Source of the DNA: Anaerobacillus sp.
GTDB lineage: Bacteria > Bacillota > Bacilli > Bacillales_H > Anaerobacillaceae
DNA: 13,433 nucleotides
NCBI GenBank assembly: GCA_007120055.1
Contig: SKOL01000526.1
Location: 1 to 13,433 of the forward strand
Reading direction: 5' to 3'
Below, piece by piece: positions 12,232 to 13,433 of this stretch. How positions within the stretch are numbered: the first letter of the stretch is position 1; every line of letters begins with the position of its first letter. The notes under the pieces are model-generated. The model ran no database searches and was not told the origin of the DNA. It was given only the letters and a program-made list of their open reading frames with translations. The position numbers and the translations under genes were made by a program.

Positions 12232-13433
12232 ATGTTTAAGAAAATATTAATTGCAAACCGTGGCGAAATTGCGATGAGGGTCATACGTACTTGTAAAAAA
12301 ATGGGGATCAAAACTGTAGCTGTTTATTCAGAAGCGGATGTTGATTCTTTACACGTTAAAAATGCCGATGAAGCATTTTTACTCGGTCCTGCAAGAGTGA
12401 ATGAGAGTTATTTAAAGGTTGATAAAATATTAGAAATAGCTAAACAAACAGGCGCAGAAGCGATCCATCCTGGTTATGGCCTACTTTCAGAAAATATTAG
12501 TTTTGCTAATGCATGTGAAAAAGCGGGTATTGTTTTTATCGGACCTAATCCTACTTGTATCGAAAAGATGGGTAGTAAAATCGAAGCAAGGAAAACGATG
12601 GAAAAGGCCAATGTTCCAATTGTACCTGGTGGTAATGAGCCATTAAGAGATGCAGATGAAGCTGTTGAAAAAGCTAAAGCAATGGGTTTTCCGGTTATGC
12701 TCAAAGCCTCAAGTGGTGGTGGCGGTATTGGGATGCAAATCGTTCATGATGAAGCTGAACTGTTGAAAGCGTTTGCAAGTAATCAAAAGAGAGCTCTAGA
12801 CTTTTTTGGTGACGGAGCGATGTATTTAGAAAAGTATATTTTAAATCCACGTCATATTGAAATTCAAATACTTGCTGATAAAAAGGGAAATACCGTTTAT
12901 TTATGGGAGCGTGAATGCTCAATTCAAAGACGTCACCAAAAAGTCGTTGAAGAAGCACCATCACCATTTTTAGATGATGAAACGAGGAGAAAAATGGGTG
13001 AAGCAGCTGTCCGCGCAGCAGCAGAAATTGGTTATGCCAATGCTGGTACGATTGAGTTTCTCGTTGATGTGGATAAGAACTTTTATTTCTTAGAAATGAA
13101 TACGAGATTACAAGTTGAACATCCAATTACAGAAGAAATTACAGGTGTAGACCTTGTTGAACAACAATTAAAAGTCGCTTACGGAGAAGATCTACCATTT
13201 ACACAAGAGGATATTACCCTTACAGGGCATGCCATTGAAGTACGAATTTATGCAGAAGATCCGGTGACGTTCTTCCCTTCTCCAGGGAAAATAACTAAAC
13301 TAACACTTCCAACTGGAGAAAATGTTAGGAATGAAATTGGTATTGAGTCGAATAGTCAAATTACACCGTTTTACGATCCGATGATCGCTAAACTAGTCGT
13401 AAGAGGGAACGATCGGCAAACAGCAATTAATGA
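12232..13433 (+). CDS. yngHA: Biotin carboxylase subunit of an acyl-CoA carboxylase (YngH-like), partial
   Basis: Biotin carboxylase, an ATP-grasp enzyme that carboxylates biotin on a carrier protein using ATP and bicarbonate. The frame stays open to the window end (400 codons), so the C-terminus is missing; the full family length is about 445-450 residues. It shows the N-terminal ANRGEIA motif, Lys158 with the glycine-rich loop SSGGGGIGM, ECSIQRRHQKVVEEAP, and the catalytic block Glu288-Met-Asn290-Thr-Arg292-Leu-Gln-Val295-Glu296-His in exact register with the E. coli AccC numbering. The ATG has AAGGGGTGAG (12219-12228) directly before it and follows yngI by 45 bp. The operon context points to methylcrotonyl-CoA or a related acyl-CoA carboxylase rather than housekeeping acetyl-CoA carboxylase, which normally lies with accB. 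Confidence 0.92.
   Translation, partial: MFKKILIANRGEIAMRVIRTCKKMGIKTVAVYSEADVDSLHVKNADEAFLLGPARVNESYLKVDKILEIAKQTGAEAIHPGYGLLSENISFANACEKAGIVFIGPNPTCIEKMGSKIEARKTMEKANVPIVPGGNEPLRDADEAVEKAKAMGFPVMLKASSGGGGIGMQIVHDEAELLKAFASNQKRALDFFGDGAMYLEKYILNPRHIEIQILADKKGNTVYLWERECSIQRRHQKVVEEAPSPFLDDETRRKMGEAAVRAAAEIGYANAGTIEFLVDVDKNFYFLEMNTRLQVEHPITEEITGVDLVEQQLKVAYGEDLPFTQEDITLTGHAIEVRIYAEDPVTFFPSPGKITKLTLPTGENVRNEIGIESNSQITPFYDPMIAKLVVRGNDRQTAIN

Noticed and set aside
12474..13126. Minus-strand open frames inside the biotin carboxylase
   Set aside because: The plus strand carries an uninterrupted, motif-perfect biotin carboxylase; the antisense frames have no family features.

Overview
This window looks like a chromosomal piece of a low-GC, endospore-type Bacillaceae bacterium. 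The support is AT-rich intergenic DNA, strong AGGAGG-type ribosome binding sites, CcpA-type cre sites, a Fur box, and a gene order (acyl-CoA dehydrogenase, acyl-CoA synthetase, biotin carboxylase) matching the start of the Bacillus subtilis yngJ-yngI-yngH operon. An in-frame UGA in a HesB-like gene implies that the organism makes selenocysteine, which is uncommon in Bacillaceae. An anaerobic or alkaliphilic relative such as Anaerobacillus would fit, but that is inference.

Layout. (1) 1-1028, minus strand: a two-gene operon of a small membrane protein and a sodium:solute symporter cut by the window edge, with a cre site upstream. (2) 1491-1736, plus: an HPr-like protein that has lost the phosphoryl-accepting histidine but keeps the regulatory serine, closed by a terminator. 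(3) 2042-3718, plus: an oligo-1,6-glucosidase preceded by two cre/LacI-family operators, with a bidirectional terminator shared with the convergent mgtE. (4) 3836-5206, minus: a complete MgtE magnesium transporter. (5) 5357-7030: a stretch of very short genes and repeats. It holds a Fur-box promoter driving a 51-residue membrane protein, a 118-bp repeat, a terminator, a HesB/IscA-like selenoprotein gene that standard ORF callers split, its terminator, a second copy of the 118-bp repeat, a 55-residue basic protein, and a 21-bp perfect inverted repeat acting as terminator. (6) 7165-7872, plus: deoD purine nucleoside phosphorylase, followed by a cluster of palindromic repeats. (7) 8274-9077, minus: a lone RimK-like ATP-grasp enzyme. 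(8) 9327 to the end, plus: the yngJ-yngI-yngH-like acyl-CoA catabolic operon, the last gene open at the edge.

How it fits together. Three cre-like sites surround the HPr-like gene and control carbon-uptake and sugar-hydrolysis genes, so region 1-3 reads as a carbon-source response block. Region 5 reads as an iron-linked block: the 51-residue gene has a well-placed Fur box, a weaker one overlaps the probable promoter of the selenoprotein, and the selenoprotein belongs to a family tied to iron-sulfur cluster handling. The selenoprotein is the most notable item: Sec32 (UGA at 6098-6100) sits where HesB/IscA proteins have their first cluster-ligand cysteine, a SECIS-like hairpin follows immediately, and the protein resumes in frame to end in Cys-Cys. 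Region 8 starts a degradation pathway for branched or short-chain acyl-CoAs, probably leucine.
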